A DNA stretch of 15,260 bases from JBBDSU01 sp040904825 (GTDB lineage Bacteria > Actinomycetota > Nitriliruptoria > Nitriliruptorales > Nitriliruptoraceae). The notes under the pieces were generated by a model. That model searched no databases. It saw only the letters and a program-made list of their open reading frames with translations, and was not told the origin of the DNA. This document shows, in pieces, positions 1 through 7,746 of this stretch. Each line of letters begins with the position of its first letter. Position 1 is the stretch's first letter. The stretch spans positions 1-15,260 of the forward strand of contig JBBDSU010000066.1 of assembly GCA_040904825.1 (NCBI GenBank), given 5' to 3'. Made by a program: the position numbers and the translations under genes.

Positions 1-342
1 TCTATCGGTTCACACGAAGGTTTCGGCGCCGTCGAACAGGGCACCTCGGCACTGGTAAAGATCGGCAACGTCCTCGTTGCTATCAGTCAGCACGCTGGTT
101 GGGGCGGAGTTCATCCTTCGTTCTGGAATCACTACGGGCTCGATGCGACCGACCGTGACAAGGTCAAGATGGTGGTGGTCAAAACGGCGTCCAACTTCCA
201 GTATTTCACCGATGTTGCCAGCGAGATCATCCGGGTCGATACGCCGGGGCACACCCAGTCGCGGGTGCTTGAGTTCGACTGGAACCGTCTGCCACGCCCC
301 GCATTCCCGCTCGATGACGACGCGGGGCTCGACTTCGAGTGA
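1..342 (+). CDS. M81/MlrC-family metallopeptidase, C-terminal fragment
   Basis: The reading frame is open from the first base and ends at TGA 340-342, giving the last 113 residues of a protein that begins outside the window. Visible motifs are EGFGAVEQGTSALVKIG, a QHAGWGGVHPSFW block, a VVVKTASNFQYF segment and an I-RVDTPG turn, then a LPRPAFPLD tail. These match my recollection of the MlrC C-terminal domain of M81 metallopeptidases (microcystinase C-like family), in which VVVKS/T-x-HF and VDTPG near the end are characteristic. The family's metal-binding residues lie in the missing N-terminal part, so catalytic competence cannot be judged. Family members are presumed zinc peptidases acting on small or cyclic peptides and often sit beside Dpp/Opp-type importers, as here. 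The family call is good; the substrate is unknown. Confidence 0.85.
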   Translation, partial: SIGSHEGFGAVEQGTSALVKIGNVLVAISQHAGWGGVHPSFWNHYGLDATDRDKVKMVVVKTASNFQYFTDVASEIIRVDTPGHTQSRVLEFDWNRLPRPAFPLDDDAGLDFE

Positions 343-370
343 TTGGGTTCGACGTACGTGGAGAGGATCG

Positions 371-403
371 ATGGCTCTGTCCGTCGGTGACCTGATCGCT
401 TAG
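371..403 (+). other. 10-codon mini-ORF with Shine-Dalgarno, possible leader
   Basis: Between the peptidase stop and the regulator start, an ATG at 371 follows a GGAGAGGA sequence (about 360-367) and encodes MALSVGDLIA before TAG at 401-403. A hairpin follows at 415-440. The spacing would suit a leader peptide or upstream ORF controlling the large regulator at 454, but ten codons with a purine-rich stretch can arise by chance. No amino-acid bias typical of attenuation leaders is visible. Confidence 0.2.
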
Positions 404-414
404 GCTGATACCGA

Positions 415-440
415 CGGCTGTGGTGTCGATCCCACGGCCG
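415..440 (+). terminator. Hairpin between peptidase and regulator
   Basis: Arms CGGCTGTGG (415-423) and CCACGGCCG (432-440) pair over 9 bp with one G.U wobble and an 8-nt loop. No T-run follows, so this is either an actinobacterial-style stem-only terminator for the peptidase transcript or a structured 5' leader just before the regulator start at 454. The regulator has no strong SD, and this stem ends 14 nt before its ATG, so it could also affect initiation. Confidence 0.35.
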
Positions 441-453
441 GGCAGGTGTCGGA

Positions 454-3400
454 ATGGCCGTGTCGCGTGAAGTGCTGGAGGTCCGCCTCTTCGGCGGATT
501 CTCCGTGCTCTATGAGGGCACGCCTCTGCCGCCATTGCCGTCACGGTCGGCGCGGTTGCTGTTCGCATGGCTCGCGCTCAACGCCGGACGCCCGCAGCCC
601 CGTAGCGTGCTGGCCGACCGATTCTGGCCTGACATGGTCGAATCTCGTGCCAGGCGACGCTTAAGTCACGCGTTGTGGCAAGTGCAAGATTGCCTGGGAG
701 AGCTCTCACCTGAGCATGGGTACCTCGTCGCACGTGGCGACGAGGTGTTGTTCGACGCTGCTACGCCCTACTGGCTCGATGTTGAAGATTTCGAGCAACG
801 CCTCGACCGTATTGACCACGCTGAAGCCATTGATGCTGCGGCAATGCGCAACTTGCGGCAGTGCGTCAGCCTCTATCAAGGAGAGCTGCTCGCTGGCTCC
901 TATGAAGCCTGGGTTATCGAGGAACAAGATCGGTTGCGGCAGCGCTACGGCACAGCGCTCGGCAGGCTCGTTGACGCCTGCAAGCAGCGTGGCAATTTCG
1001 AAGAGGCGCTGACGTTTGCGCAGCGGCTGACGCATGAGGCACCGCTGCGCGAGGACGTTCATCGCGAAGTCATGCGCCTGTGCGTGCTGTTGGGTCAACC
1101 GAGCCAGGCGCTCGAACAGTTTGAGCGGTGCCGGTCGGTGCTCATGGAAGAACTCGGCACTGATCCGTCGGCCGAGACTCTGCAGTTGCGGGAGCGGATC
1201 ACCCAGACACGCGACGTCGGTGTCACACGTCGCGCACCGGTCGATCAACTCGTCAGCCATCGCCTCGTTGGTCGCGACGATCATCGGGTCACTCTCGTCG
1301 ACCAGATGGAAAGGACGCTGGCCGGATCGACAGCGATGGTGTTCGTCGAAGGAGAGCCGGGCATCGGCAAAAGCCAATTGCTGGCGCAGGCCGCTGAAGA
1401 CGCTCGTTGGCGCGGCTTCACAGTCCTGTGGGGCGAATGCGCTGGGTCGGCACTGCCGTATGCGGCGATCCGCGAAGCACTGGAACCTGAACTAGACGCT
1501 GTGCGTGTCGCACAACTGCGCGCTCACGTCGAGCCGGTGTGGATGGCAGAGGCATCCCGCCTATTGCCAACACTGGCCGGAGGGATCCAGCGGCAGGGTC
1601 CCGCAGCGCCATTGGACGGCGCTGATGGAGCCGAGCGCATGCGGGAAGCGCTTGTCCAAGTCGTCGCAGGCATGGCAACGATCGAACCGCTGATGTTTGT
1701 GGTTGAAGATGCTCATCGCGCCGACCAGGAGACGCTTGAACTCCTGAGGTCGCTCAGTCGCCAAGCAGCCTTCAGCCGGCTGCTGGTCGTCTTGAGTTTT
1801 CGTGACGCCGACGCTCGCCATGACGAAGTGGTGTGGCCCGGTTTGCGGGCCGTCGATCGTGACGCACGACCGTTGAGAATCAAGCTTGAACCCCTATCAG
1901 CCTTTGAGACCGCAGGACTCCTGCGTGAAGTGCTCCGCACCAATGAGGTGCCACGGTCGTTCGCTGCGTCAGTGCATCGTGAGAGCGGTGGCAATCCGCT
2001 CTACGTCCTCGAGTTGCTTCGCGCACTGCGAGATGCGGGATCGTTGCAGGCCGAGCACAGAGAACGACTCGAGACACTGTCGGTGCCTGTCACCGACGGG
2101 CTGAGAACAGTCATCGGTGATCGGCTTGACTATCTCGACGATCACGCCCGCCGTGTGGTCGACGTTGGCGCAGTGCTGGGCAACGACTTCACCCTTGAGA
2201 CGTTGCGTGCCAGTTGTGAGCTCGATCCTCGCACCCTGACCGACGCCGTCGGCGACCTCGTGCGACGCAACTTGCTGGAGTTTTCAGGGGAGGCGTGCCG
2301 ATTCACCCACGCGGCAACGCGGCGTGTCGTGTTGTCACGCTTGGATGAAGAGGCTGTTCGACGCTTGCATGCCGCAGCGGGGGACGCCCTTGAGCAGACG
2401 GACCCGACGCAAGTCGAAGCACTCGCGCTGCACTTCCAGTCGGCTGGCCGTGCTGATCGTGCTGTCCCGTATCTGCATCAAGCGGCACAGCGGGCTCTGG
2501 AACTCCATGCCTACGCCACCGCCTGTCATCACCTGACCACCGCGGTCGAATTGTCGGCGACCGTGCCGCGTGCCGTCGACGAACAATTCGACTTGCTGTC
2601 CCTGCTGGAAACCGTGCTCGGCGTACTTGGCCGTCGCGACGAGCAGGCCGAGGTGCTTGATCAATTGGATGCGATCACCGGAGATCGCGTTGACCGCCGT
2701 GTCGAAGCTCGTTTGCGGCGAGCGACCTACCTCGGTCATGTCGATCGATTCGGTGATGCCATCGAAGCTGCCGGAGAGGCGGTGGATCTGGCTCCGGCGA
2801 GCGACGGACCACTGGTTGGTCGTGCGTTGACGGCGCTTGGCCAGGTCCGCAGTTGGTCTGGCGACAACGAACATGCTGCCACCGATCTGGCTGAGGCCTG
2901 CAACCACCTTGCCGATGCGCCGATCGAGGAAGGTCAAGCGCGTTTCTCGCTCGGTGCAGCGCTGCGAGCCGTGCAGCGGTTCGATGAAGCTCGGACTGCG
3001 CTGGAGCGGGCGCTGCACATCGCCGAAGCGCACGACCATATGGTCGGCACGGTCCAGGCGTTGGGAGCCATGGCTGATCTTGATGCCGAGACCGGACGGC
3101 CCGAGGACGCTGTCGAGCGGTACGAGCAAGCGGTTGATCTGGCGCGGCAGATCGGATATCGCCACCGAGAAGGCGTGGGACTGGTCAATCTGGGGACGGT
3201 GCAGCTGTCGGTGGGACGCCCGGTTCCTGCACTCGAAGCCTACGACCAGGCAGTCGGAGTCTTCGAAGGTCTGGGCAACCGGCGCGGCATTGCCATGGTC
3301 CAGCTCAATCGGGCGTGGCTACGACATCGATGGTTCGGCCAAGACGAAGAGGCCGAACGGGATGCGCTGGCTGCTCATCGCTATTTCCAGGACGTCGGCA

Positions 3401-4251
3401 ACCGGGCACTGGTCGCGGTGTGCCTTGAGACACTTGCCGGCATCGCCAGACGCCGCGGTGACTACGAAAAGGCACACCACGAACTGGCTGACGGCATTGC
3501 TGCTGCACGAGCGGCCGCCGATCAGCGAGCAAGTGTCCAGATCTTGCGAGGCCAGGTCGAGCTTGCCTTGGTTGCTGGCGATCTCGGAGCGGCTCGCGGG
3601 CATATCGATGAGGCGCGCGAGCTCGTCGCGGCGCTGGGGATCGCCGAGTTTGCCGCCGATATTGCCTCGCTCGATGCGCTCGTGTCGGTCAAACAGGACG
3701 ATGGGGAGGCTGCATGGGTTGCAGCAGAGACGGCTGCGTCAGTCGTCGACACCTCCGGCGAGCCGCATCTGGTCCACGCTCGGCTCGCGCAGGTTGCCGC
3801 GGCAACTGGTCACGACGACATGGCCCAGGATCATCTGGCGGCTGCACATCAACTGCTGTCATCCGCGTTTGAAGGGCTGGACGACAAGACGCGCCAAGTC
3901 GCCGTCGACGCCGTCGAGGAGCACCGTGCAATCTTTGAGGCCGGCCGAGCAGTCCTGCCGCGGGCGGTAACGGTGGCGATGGCCCGCCACGATGCTCCGC
4001 GGGGACGAGCCCTGCAGGACAACGAAATGGTGGCTGTCACGTTGACGCTAGCGCCATCGGCATCCACTCCTGACGAGCGCCGCCGTCAACTGCTAGCAGT
4101 GCTTGAGCAGGTTGACCAGCATGGTGCTGAGGCCACGGTGCATGACCTGTCTGCCGCGTTAGACGTGAGCACCTCGACAATTCGGCGAGATCTGCGAGAT
4201 CTCAGAAACAGCGGCTTTGACTGCGCTACGCGCGGGAATACGGCCGGGTGA
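454..4251 (+). CDS. SARP/BTAD-AAA ATPase-TPR transcriptional regulator with C-terminal DeoR-type HTH
   Basis: A 1265-residue cytoplasmic regulator. Residues about 8-95 form an OmpR-like winged helix of the SARP/BTAD class (VRLFGGFSV start). About 105-250 is the BTAD region (LYQGELLAGSYEAWV, then ALEQFERCRSVLMEELGTDPS). An AAA_16/STAND-type ATPase begins near 270, with Walker A GEPGIGKS at 300-307 and Walker B-like FVVEDAH at 415-421. Residues about 660-1120 hold TPR-like repeats. The last 59 residues (1207-1265) form a second DNA-binding module of DeoR type, with VSTSTIRRDLRDLRNSGF as recognition helix and wing. Large regulators of this kind usually end in LuxR HTH or TPRs, so HTH domains at both ends are odd. 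ATPase/TPR regulators of this kind are thought to act as ligand-gated ATP switches; the ligand here is unknown. ATG 454 has only a weak SD (GCAGG); GTG 460 is an alternative. Downstream, on the same strand, lie the peptide ORF, kinase and importer, which are plausible targets (inference). Confidence 0.88.
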   Translation: MAVSREVLEVRLFGGFSVLYEGTPLPPLPSRSARLLFAWLALNAGRPQPRSVLADRFWPDMVESRARRRLSHALWQVQDCLGELSPEHGYLVARGDEVLFDAATPYWLDVEDFEQRLDRIDHAEAIDAAAMRNLRQCVSLYQGELLAGSYEAWVIEEQDRLRQRYGTALGRLVDACKQRGNFEEALTFAQRLTHEAPLREDVHREVMRLCVLLGQPSQALEQFERCRSVLMEELGTDPSAETLQLRERITQTRDVGVTRRAPVDQLVSHRLVGRDDHRVTLVDQMERTLAGSTAMVFVEGEPGIGKSQLLAQAAEDARWRGFTVLWGECAGSALPYAAIREALEPELDAVRVAQLRAHVEPVWMAEASRLLPTLAGGIQRQGPAAPLDGADGAERMREALVQVVAGMATIEPLMFVVEDAHRADQETLELLRSLSRQAAFSRLLVVLSFRDADARHDEVVWPGLRAVDRDARPLRIKLEPLSAFETAGLLREVLRTNEVPRSFAASVHRESGGNPLYVLELLRALRDAGSLQAEHRERLETLSVPVTDGLRTVIGDRLDYLDDHARRVVDVGAVLGNDFTLETLRASCELDPRTLTDAVGDLVRRNLLEFSGEACRFTHAATRRVVLSRLDEEAVRRLHAAAGDALEQTDPTQVEALALHFQSAGRADRAVPYLHQAAQRALELHAYATACHHLTTAVELSATVPRAVDEQFDLLSLLETVLGVLGRRDEQAEVLDQLDAITGDRVDRRVEARLRRATYLGHVDRFGDAIEAAGEAVDLAPASDGPLVGRALTALGQVRSWSGDNEHAATDLAEACNHLADAPIEEGQARFSLGAALRAVQRFDEARTALERALHIAEAHDHMVGTVQALGAMADLDAETGRPEDAVERYEQAVDLARQIGYRHREGVGLVNLGTVQLSVGRPVPALEAYDQAVGVFEGLGNRRGIAMVQLNRAWLRHRWFGQDEEAERDALAAHRYFQDVGNRALVAVCLETLAGIARRRGDYEKAHHELADGIAAARAAADQRASVQILRGQVELALVAGDLGAARGHIDEARELVAALGIAEFAADIASLDALVSVKQDDGEAAWVAAETAASVVDTSGEPHLVHARLAQVAAATGHDDMAQDHLAAAHQLLSSAFEGLDDKTRQVAVDAVEEHRAIFEAGRAVLPRAVTVAMARHDAPRGRALQDNEMVAVTLTLAPSASTPDERRRQLLAVLEQVDQHGAEATVHDLSAALDVSTSTIRRDLRDLRNSGFDCATRGNTAG

Positions 4252-4318
4252 TCACCTAGCGACGGGGCGAAGAGAGACAGGCTGAGACACTGATGAGACA
4301 CCGTTCAGCCATTCTCCG

Positions 4319-4355
4319 GGTGTTCGGACACCGACTTGTCCACCACAACCGAACA
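4319..4355 (+). promoter_or_regulatory. Dyad/alternative hairpins in leader of the 31-aa ORF
   Basis: TGTTCGG (4321-4327) has its exact inverse CCGAACA at 4349-4355, separated by 21 nt and ending 10 nt before the SD of the small ORF. The left arm also lies inside a shorter hairpin, GGTGT-TCGG-ACACC (4319-4332), so the two structures exclude each other. This could be a protein-binding dyad or a switchable RNA leader. The call rests only on the sequence symmetry. Confidence 0.3.
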
Positions 4356-4377
4356 TCACACCACCGGAGGGAATCCC

Positions 4378-4473
4378 ATGATCAAGCGCATCTTCACCAC
4401 AGCCTTCTTCCTCACCGCACTGTTGGCTCTCGCGGCACACCCTGCAGTTGCCGGCACTGCCTACATGATTTGA
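4378..4473 (+). CDS. 31-aa exported peptide precursor (signal peptide plus 6 residues)
   Basis: ATG 4378 follows one of the best SD sequences in the window (GGAGGG at 4366-4371, 6-nt spacer) and the frame stops at TGA 4471-4473. The product has a basic n-region (MIKR), a hydrophobic core (residues about 5-20, FTTAFFLTALLALAA) and a textbook signal peptidase I site, AVA|GTA, after residue 25. Cleavage would leave the hexapeptide GTAYMI. It lies between a TPR-containing regulator and a sensor kinase, upstream of an oligopeptide importer. It could be a small secreted signalling peptide, a translated leader, or the 5' remnant of a broken secreted-protein gene; the frame stays open for about 60 codons after the stop, but without recognisable protein. 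I see the signal peptide and SD directly; any signalling role is inference. Confidence 0.55.
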   Translation: MIKRIFTTAFFLTALLALAAHPAVAGTAYMI

Positions 4474-4479
4474 CCATTC

Positions 4480-4503
4480 GCGCCTGGACCCCTCCAGAGG
4501 CGC
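4480..4503 (+). terminator. Hairpin just after the 31-aa ORF
   Basis: GCGCCTGGA (4480-4488) faces TCCAGAGGCGC (4493-4503) across a CCCC loop. They pair as 3 bp, a 2-nt bulge, then 6 bp. It starts 7 nt after the peptide ORF stop and has no T-run. With the next stem it could attenuate transcription into the kinase. Confidence 0.35.
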
Positions 4504-4531
4504 CATCGGTCGCAAGTGCTCGGCGCCGCCA

Positions 4532-4556
4532 GCCCACGTCCCATCGGGGCGTGGGC
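4532..4556 (+). terminator. Strong 11-bp hairpin between peptide ORF and kinase
   Basis: Arms GCCCACGTCCC (4532-4542) and GGGGCGTGGGC (4546-4556) pair along their full length with one G.U wobble and a 3-nt loop (ATC). It is one of the most stable local stems in the window, 60 nt upstream of the likely kinase start. It lacks a T-tract, so it is either an actinobacterial stem-only terminator or an RNA-processing/attenuator element separating the short peptide transcript from the kinase. Confidence 0.45.
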
Positions 4557-4616
4557 CAGCGGCATACCGCTACGTCGCGACCCGATGATCGCCTTCGTAT
4601 CGATAGTGAGGAACGA

Positions 4617-5639
4617 GTGGGCACGGTCACCGCACCCTCAGATTTCGACGGCATTCGGCGTATCGACCGCGTCGTGATTGCCTACATGCTCGTTGCGGTC
4701 GTGTGGATTGCGCTGGGGGGCATCGTCGCGACCGGCATCAGCGCCTTCCCGCAGGCACCGGAGTTCGCCATCAATCTGGTCTGGGGTCTTGGTTTCGCAC
4801 TGGTGACGGGCTTGGTATTGCGCGCTCTGCTGCGCCGCAACGCGCGGCGTCTGGCGGCCGCAGCAGAAGCAGAACACCGTGCTGCTGAACGTCTGCGGGA
4901 AGTCGCAAGAATCAGGGCGTCGTTCTTGCGCGGGATCTCACACGAGCTTCGCACGCCGTTGACGAACATCGTCGGGTACGGCCAGACACTCAATGATCAT
5001 CTTCACCGTCTCGACAGGGCTACTGCCGAGCAGTGCACCGAGCGCTTGGTGGCCAACGCACGCCGGTTGGAGCACCTGGTCCTCGACCTGCTTGATCTCG
5101 ACCGTTTGACACGGACCGACGAGCAGGTGACGCACGAGCCGGTCAGGGTTGATTGGCTCGTGCGCGACATCGTCGCCGAATTGCCGTGCGATCACCATGC
5201 GGTGCATGTCAAGGCTGATCCGTCTGTTACGCATCTTGATGTCGACAAGACGGGGCGGATCATTGAGGAGCTGGTGCGCAACGCCCTGCGGCACACGCCT
5301 GCCGGAACGAACATCTGGGTTCGCGCCGAAGCGCGGGCGCGCAATCTCCGCTTGACGGTCGAAGACGATGGGCCGGGGATCGACATGGCGCTCGCCGATG
5401 AAATCTTCGAGCCGTTCTCTCAGGGGGTTGCTGCCGGTGCGTTGCCGTCGCCAGGGCTCGGCATCGGGTTGGCGCTCATACGGCGCTACGCCTCGATGCA
5501 AGGTGGCAATGTGACGGTCGATACGCATCGACAACGTGGCGCCAAATTTGTTGTGACGCTGCCTCGCCAAGCGCCGCTAACGGATCCACGATTGACGGTT
5601 GGCATCACCGAAGCGTCATCACAGGTTGCGCCGACGTAG
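4617..5639 (+). CDS. Orphan membrane sensor histidine kinase (HisKA-HATPase_c)
   Basis: A 340-residue protein that should autophosphorylate on His and pass the phosphate to a response regulator. GTG 4617 was chosen because GAGGA (4608-4612) precedes it. The frame is open further upstream, to 4293, but that part reads as His/Arg-rich non-protein and overlaps the peptide ORF. Two TM segments (about 19-41 and 52-72) are joined by a loop of only about ten residues, as in intramembrane-sensing kinases. An alanine/arginine-rich helix (73-103) leads to the H-box SHELRTPLTN (His109), N-box ELVRNALRHTP (Asn222), G1 DDGPGID (about 250-256), F-box IFEPFSQG and G2 GLGIGLAL (about 280). All core motifs are present. 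No response regulator lies on either side, so it is an orphan. The binding-protein gene starts 107 nt later on the same strand. Confidence 0.9.
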   Translation: MGTVTAPSDFDGIRRIDRVVIAYMLVAVVWIALGGIVATGISAFPQAPEFAINLVWGLGFALVTGLVLRALLRRNARRLAAAAEAEHRAAERLREVARIRASFLRGISHELRTPLTNIVGYGQTLNDHLHRLDRATAEQCTERLVANARRLEHLVLDLLDLDRLTRTDEQVTHEPVRVDWLVRDIVAELPCDHHAVHVKADPSVTHLDVDKTGRIIEELVRNALRHTPAGTNIWVRAEARARNLRLTVEDDGPGIDMALADEIFEPFSQGVAAGALPSPGLGIGLALIRRYASMQGGNVTVDTHRQRGAKFVVTLPRQAPLTDPRLTVGITEASSQVAPT

Positions 5640-5745
5640 GCTTCGTCGCGCGTCCGTGGGTCCGCCCGGGTCGTGACCGTTGGCCGTCGACACGTCGAGT
5701 GATAGCCGAAGAAGGCTGCGGCGTACCGTTCCCTTGAGGATCATC

Positions 5746-7689
5746 GTGTTTCATTCTCTGCGCCGTACAGCCTTCCTCGCGTCCTGGGCTGTGATTGTCG
5801 TTGCCTGCAGCCCGGCGAGCGCACCCGAATCGTTCGAAGAGCCTCCGGGTGTCATCGGCGAGGTTCCTCAGGAGTCTGTTGAAGGCACCCAGCGTGTCGC
5901 TTCCTATGAGGTTGGGATCTTTGAAGAACCGAAGTCGGACAACTGGTGGGCCTACTTGTCAGATTCCGACGTATGGTCTGGCTATGTGTTGATGGGCACC
6001 GCGTGCCAGTTGTACGCGTTGTCGCCACCGAGTTTCGCCGTCACGCCACAGTTGGCTGGTGAGGCGCTGCCCGACGTTGAATCTGACGGTGATGAGTGGT
6101 TTGTGGAGGTTTCGCTTCACCGCGATGTGACCTGGTCTGATGGACATCCGATCACCGCTCACGACGTTGCGTTCACGTGGCGCACGGTGAACGAGCTGGA
6201 ACTGGGGGGCCAATGGCTGACGGCGTACCAGCCTGAGTCGGCGGGGGTGGGCAGCACCCGGTCAGTCCAGGCCATCGACGATCACACCGTACGCATCACC
6301 TTCGCATCGGAACCGGGACTCGGGACCTGGCCGATGGCGCTCGGGTTGGCGTCGATCATGCCTGAACATCATTGGGGTCCGATCGTCGAAGCTGCTGACG
6401 ATGCCGCCGATCTTCTCGGAACCGACGGTGCTGGATCGCCATCGTGTGGCCCTTACGTCTACTCCGGCAAGGAGCCAGGAGCCTTTGCGCGGGTTGTGGC
6501 GAACGATCGATGGTTCTTGGCTGGAACGGCGTTCACTCACTATGCCGACGGGTCGGTGCGCATGGTCAACCCTTCGCTGGGACTCGATGAACGATTCGGT
6601 GTCGGATCCGGTGACGACGAAGTTGTCGCCGACTACGTGACGGGACCTCATGCCGACGAAATCATCTATCTGCTGTATGGAAATGCATCGGTGGGTGTCA
6701 CAGCGCTGGCTGAAGGCGAAATCGCCTGGCTCCTGGCTGGACCGGGACTCGAGGCGGCAGCGCAAGATCGGCTTTTCGATGCCGATGACGTGGAGGTCGT
6801 GGTCAACCCGAACTACAGCTTGCAGTTCCTCGGGTTCAACCTTGAGCGGGAGCCAATGGGCGACCTCGCTTTTCGTGAAGCCGTCGCCACAGTCATCGAT
6901 CGGGAACATTTGACCCGCAGGGTGATGGGAGGTGCTGCGTTTCCGCTCTACACCCGTATGCCATCCGGCAACGCCGCCTGGCATGATGGTCAAGCGGCCG
7001 CAGCAATTGAACAGAGATGGTCTGGATTCGCCACGCAGGCAGATCGAGTGCAGGCGGCAGTCGCCATCCTCGCTGACGCTGGCTACGTCTGGGTCACCGA
7101 ACCCGAGGTCAATCCAGACACGGGCGACGTTGTCGTCAGGGGAGAGGGGCTGACGACTCCTGACGGCCGGTTGGTCCCGCGCCTGGAGATCATCCATCCG
7201 ACGGCGGGTTATGACGCTCTGCGCAACACCGCGGGTTTGGTGGTGACCCAAGCGATGCGTGATCTGGGTATCGACGTGGTCTCGGTACCGATGGAGTTCG
7301 GCCAGCTGGTGTCGATGGTCATCGACCCGTCGAACCTCCAGTACGACATGGCGGTCCTTGGGTGGGGGCTCGGCAACCCGGCGTTGCCGACGTATTACGA
7401 CGCGTTCTGGCGCTCAGATGGAGCCCTCAACATCACCGGCTACAGCGATGACGAATTCGATGCGGCCGTCGCCAGGTTCATGGCAGCGACCGACCTCGCC
7501 GAAGCGCGACAGATCCTGTGGTCGGAGCTTGAGCCGATTTTGGATAGAGATCTGCCGTACGTGCCTATCTTCGACACGTCGCGGGTGGACGGATATCAGC
7601 CTTCGATGATCGATTTTGGGTTTACCCGGGTCTTGGGAGGCCTCTCCCGGGTGGATGGCATCCGGGAAACGGTGATCGCGCCCGAGTAG
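5746..7689 (+). CDS. ABC importer family 5 substrate-binding lipoprotein (peptide/nickel type)
   Basis: A 647-residue extracellular solute-binding protein. GTG 5746 has GAGGA at 5736-5740 (5-nt spacer) and yields an ideal lipoprotein signal: MFHSLRR, a hydrophobic stretch, then the lipobox VVA|C with Cys21. The frame extends to a TTG at 5680, but that start has no SD and would bury the signal behind an Arg-rich extension. Family 5 hallmarks are VTWSDGHPITAHDVAFTW (about 128-145, the SBP_bac_5 signature), LQFLGFNLE (Asn365), AFREAVATVIDREHL and a C-terminal DLPYVPIFD segment. It is somewhat longer than the usual 500-600 residues. It would capture oligopeptides or similar ligands and deliver them to the permeases just downstream; the ligand cannot be read from the sequence. 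Probable first gene of a three-or-more-gene operon. Confidence 0.92.
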   Translation: MFHSLRRTAFLASWAVIVVACSPASAPESFEEPPGVIGEVPQESVEGTQRVASYEVGIFEEPKSDNWWAYLSDSDVWSGYVLMGTACQLYALSPPSFAVTPQLAGEALPDVESDGDEWFVEVSLHRDVTWSDGHPITAHDVAFTWRTVNELELGGQWLTAYQPESAGVGSTRSVQAIDDHTVRITFASEPGLGTWPMALGLASIMPEHHWGPIVEAADDAADLLGTDGAGSPSCGPYVYSGKEPGAFARVVANDRWFLAGTAFTHYADGSVRMVNPSLGLDERFGVGSGDDEVVADYVTGPHADEIIYLLYGNASVGVTALAEGEIAWLLAGPGLEAAAQDRLFDADDVEVVVNPNYSLQFLGFNLEREPMGDLAFREAVATVIDREHLTRRVMGGAAFPLYTRMPSGNAAWHDGQAAAAIEQRWSGFATQADRVQAAVAILADAGYVWVTEPEVNPDTGDVVVRGEGLTTPDGRLVPRLEIIHPTAGYDALRNTAGLVVTQAMRDLGIDVVSVPMEFGQLVSMVIDPSNLQYDMAVLGWGLGNPALPTYYDAFWRSDGALNITGYSDDEFDAAVARFMAATDLAEARQILWSELEPILDRDLPYVPIFDTSRVDGYQPSMIDFGFTRVLGGLSRVDGIRETVIAPE

Positions 7690-7746
7690 GCCCCTTGAAC
7701 GTCGCTGACGCGACAGTCGAACCGGTGCTGCGACGGGAGGTTGCGG

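Noticed and set aside
2335..3165. Long antisense frame within the regulator (276 codons)
   Set aside because: Shadow of the TPR region; composition is unlike protein and there is no supporting SD or motif.
4190..4211. Tandem direct repeat of CGAGATCT near the regulator's end
   Set aside because: It encodes the repeated Arg-Asp-Leu of the HTH recognition helix and is explained by coding constraint.
4293..4616. Upstream in-frame extension of the histidine kinase (108 more residues)
   Set aside because: The extension is His/Arg/Ser-rich with no domain character, overlaps the well-supported 31-codon ORF in another frame, and has no SD at 4293, whereas GTG 4617 has one.
6262..7251. Long open frame antisense to the binding-protein gene (329 codons)
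   Set aside because: A GC-rich codon shadow: no SD, no recognisable motifs, and the sense strand encodes a clear family 5 binding protein.
7701..7714. Small hairpin GTCGC-TGAC-GCGAC between binding protein and permease
   Set aside because: Only 5 bp inside a tight operon junction; too weak to call a terminator or processing site.
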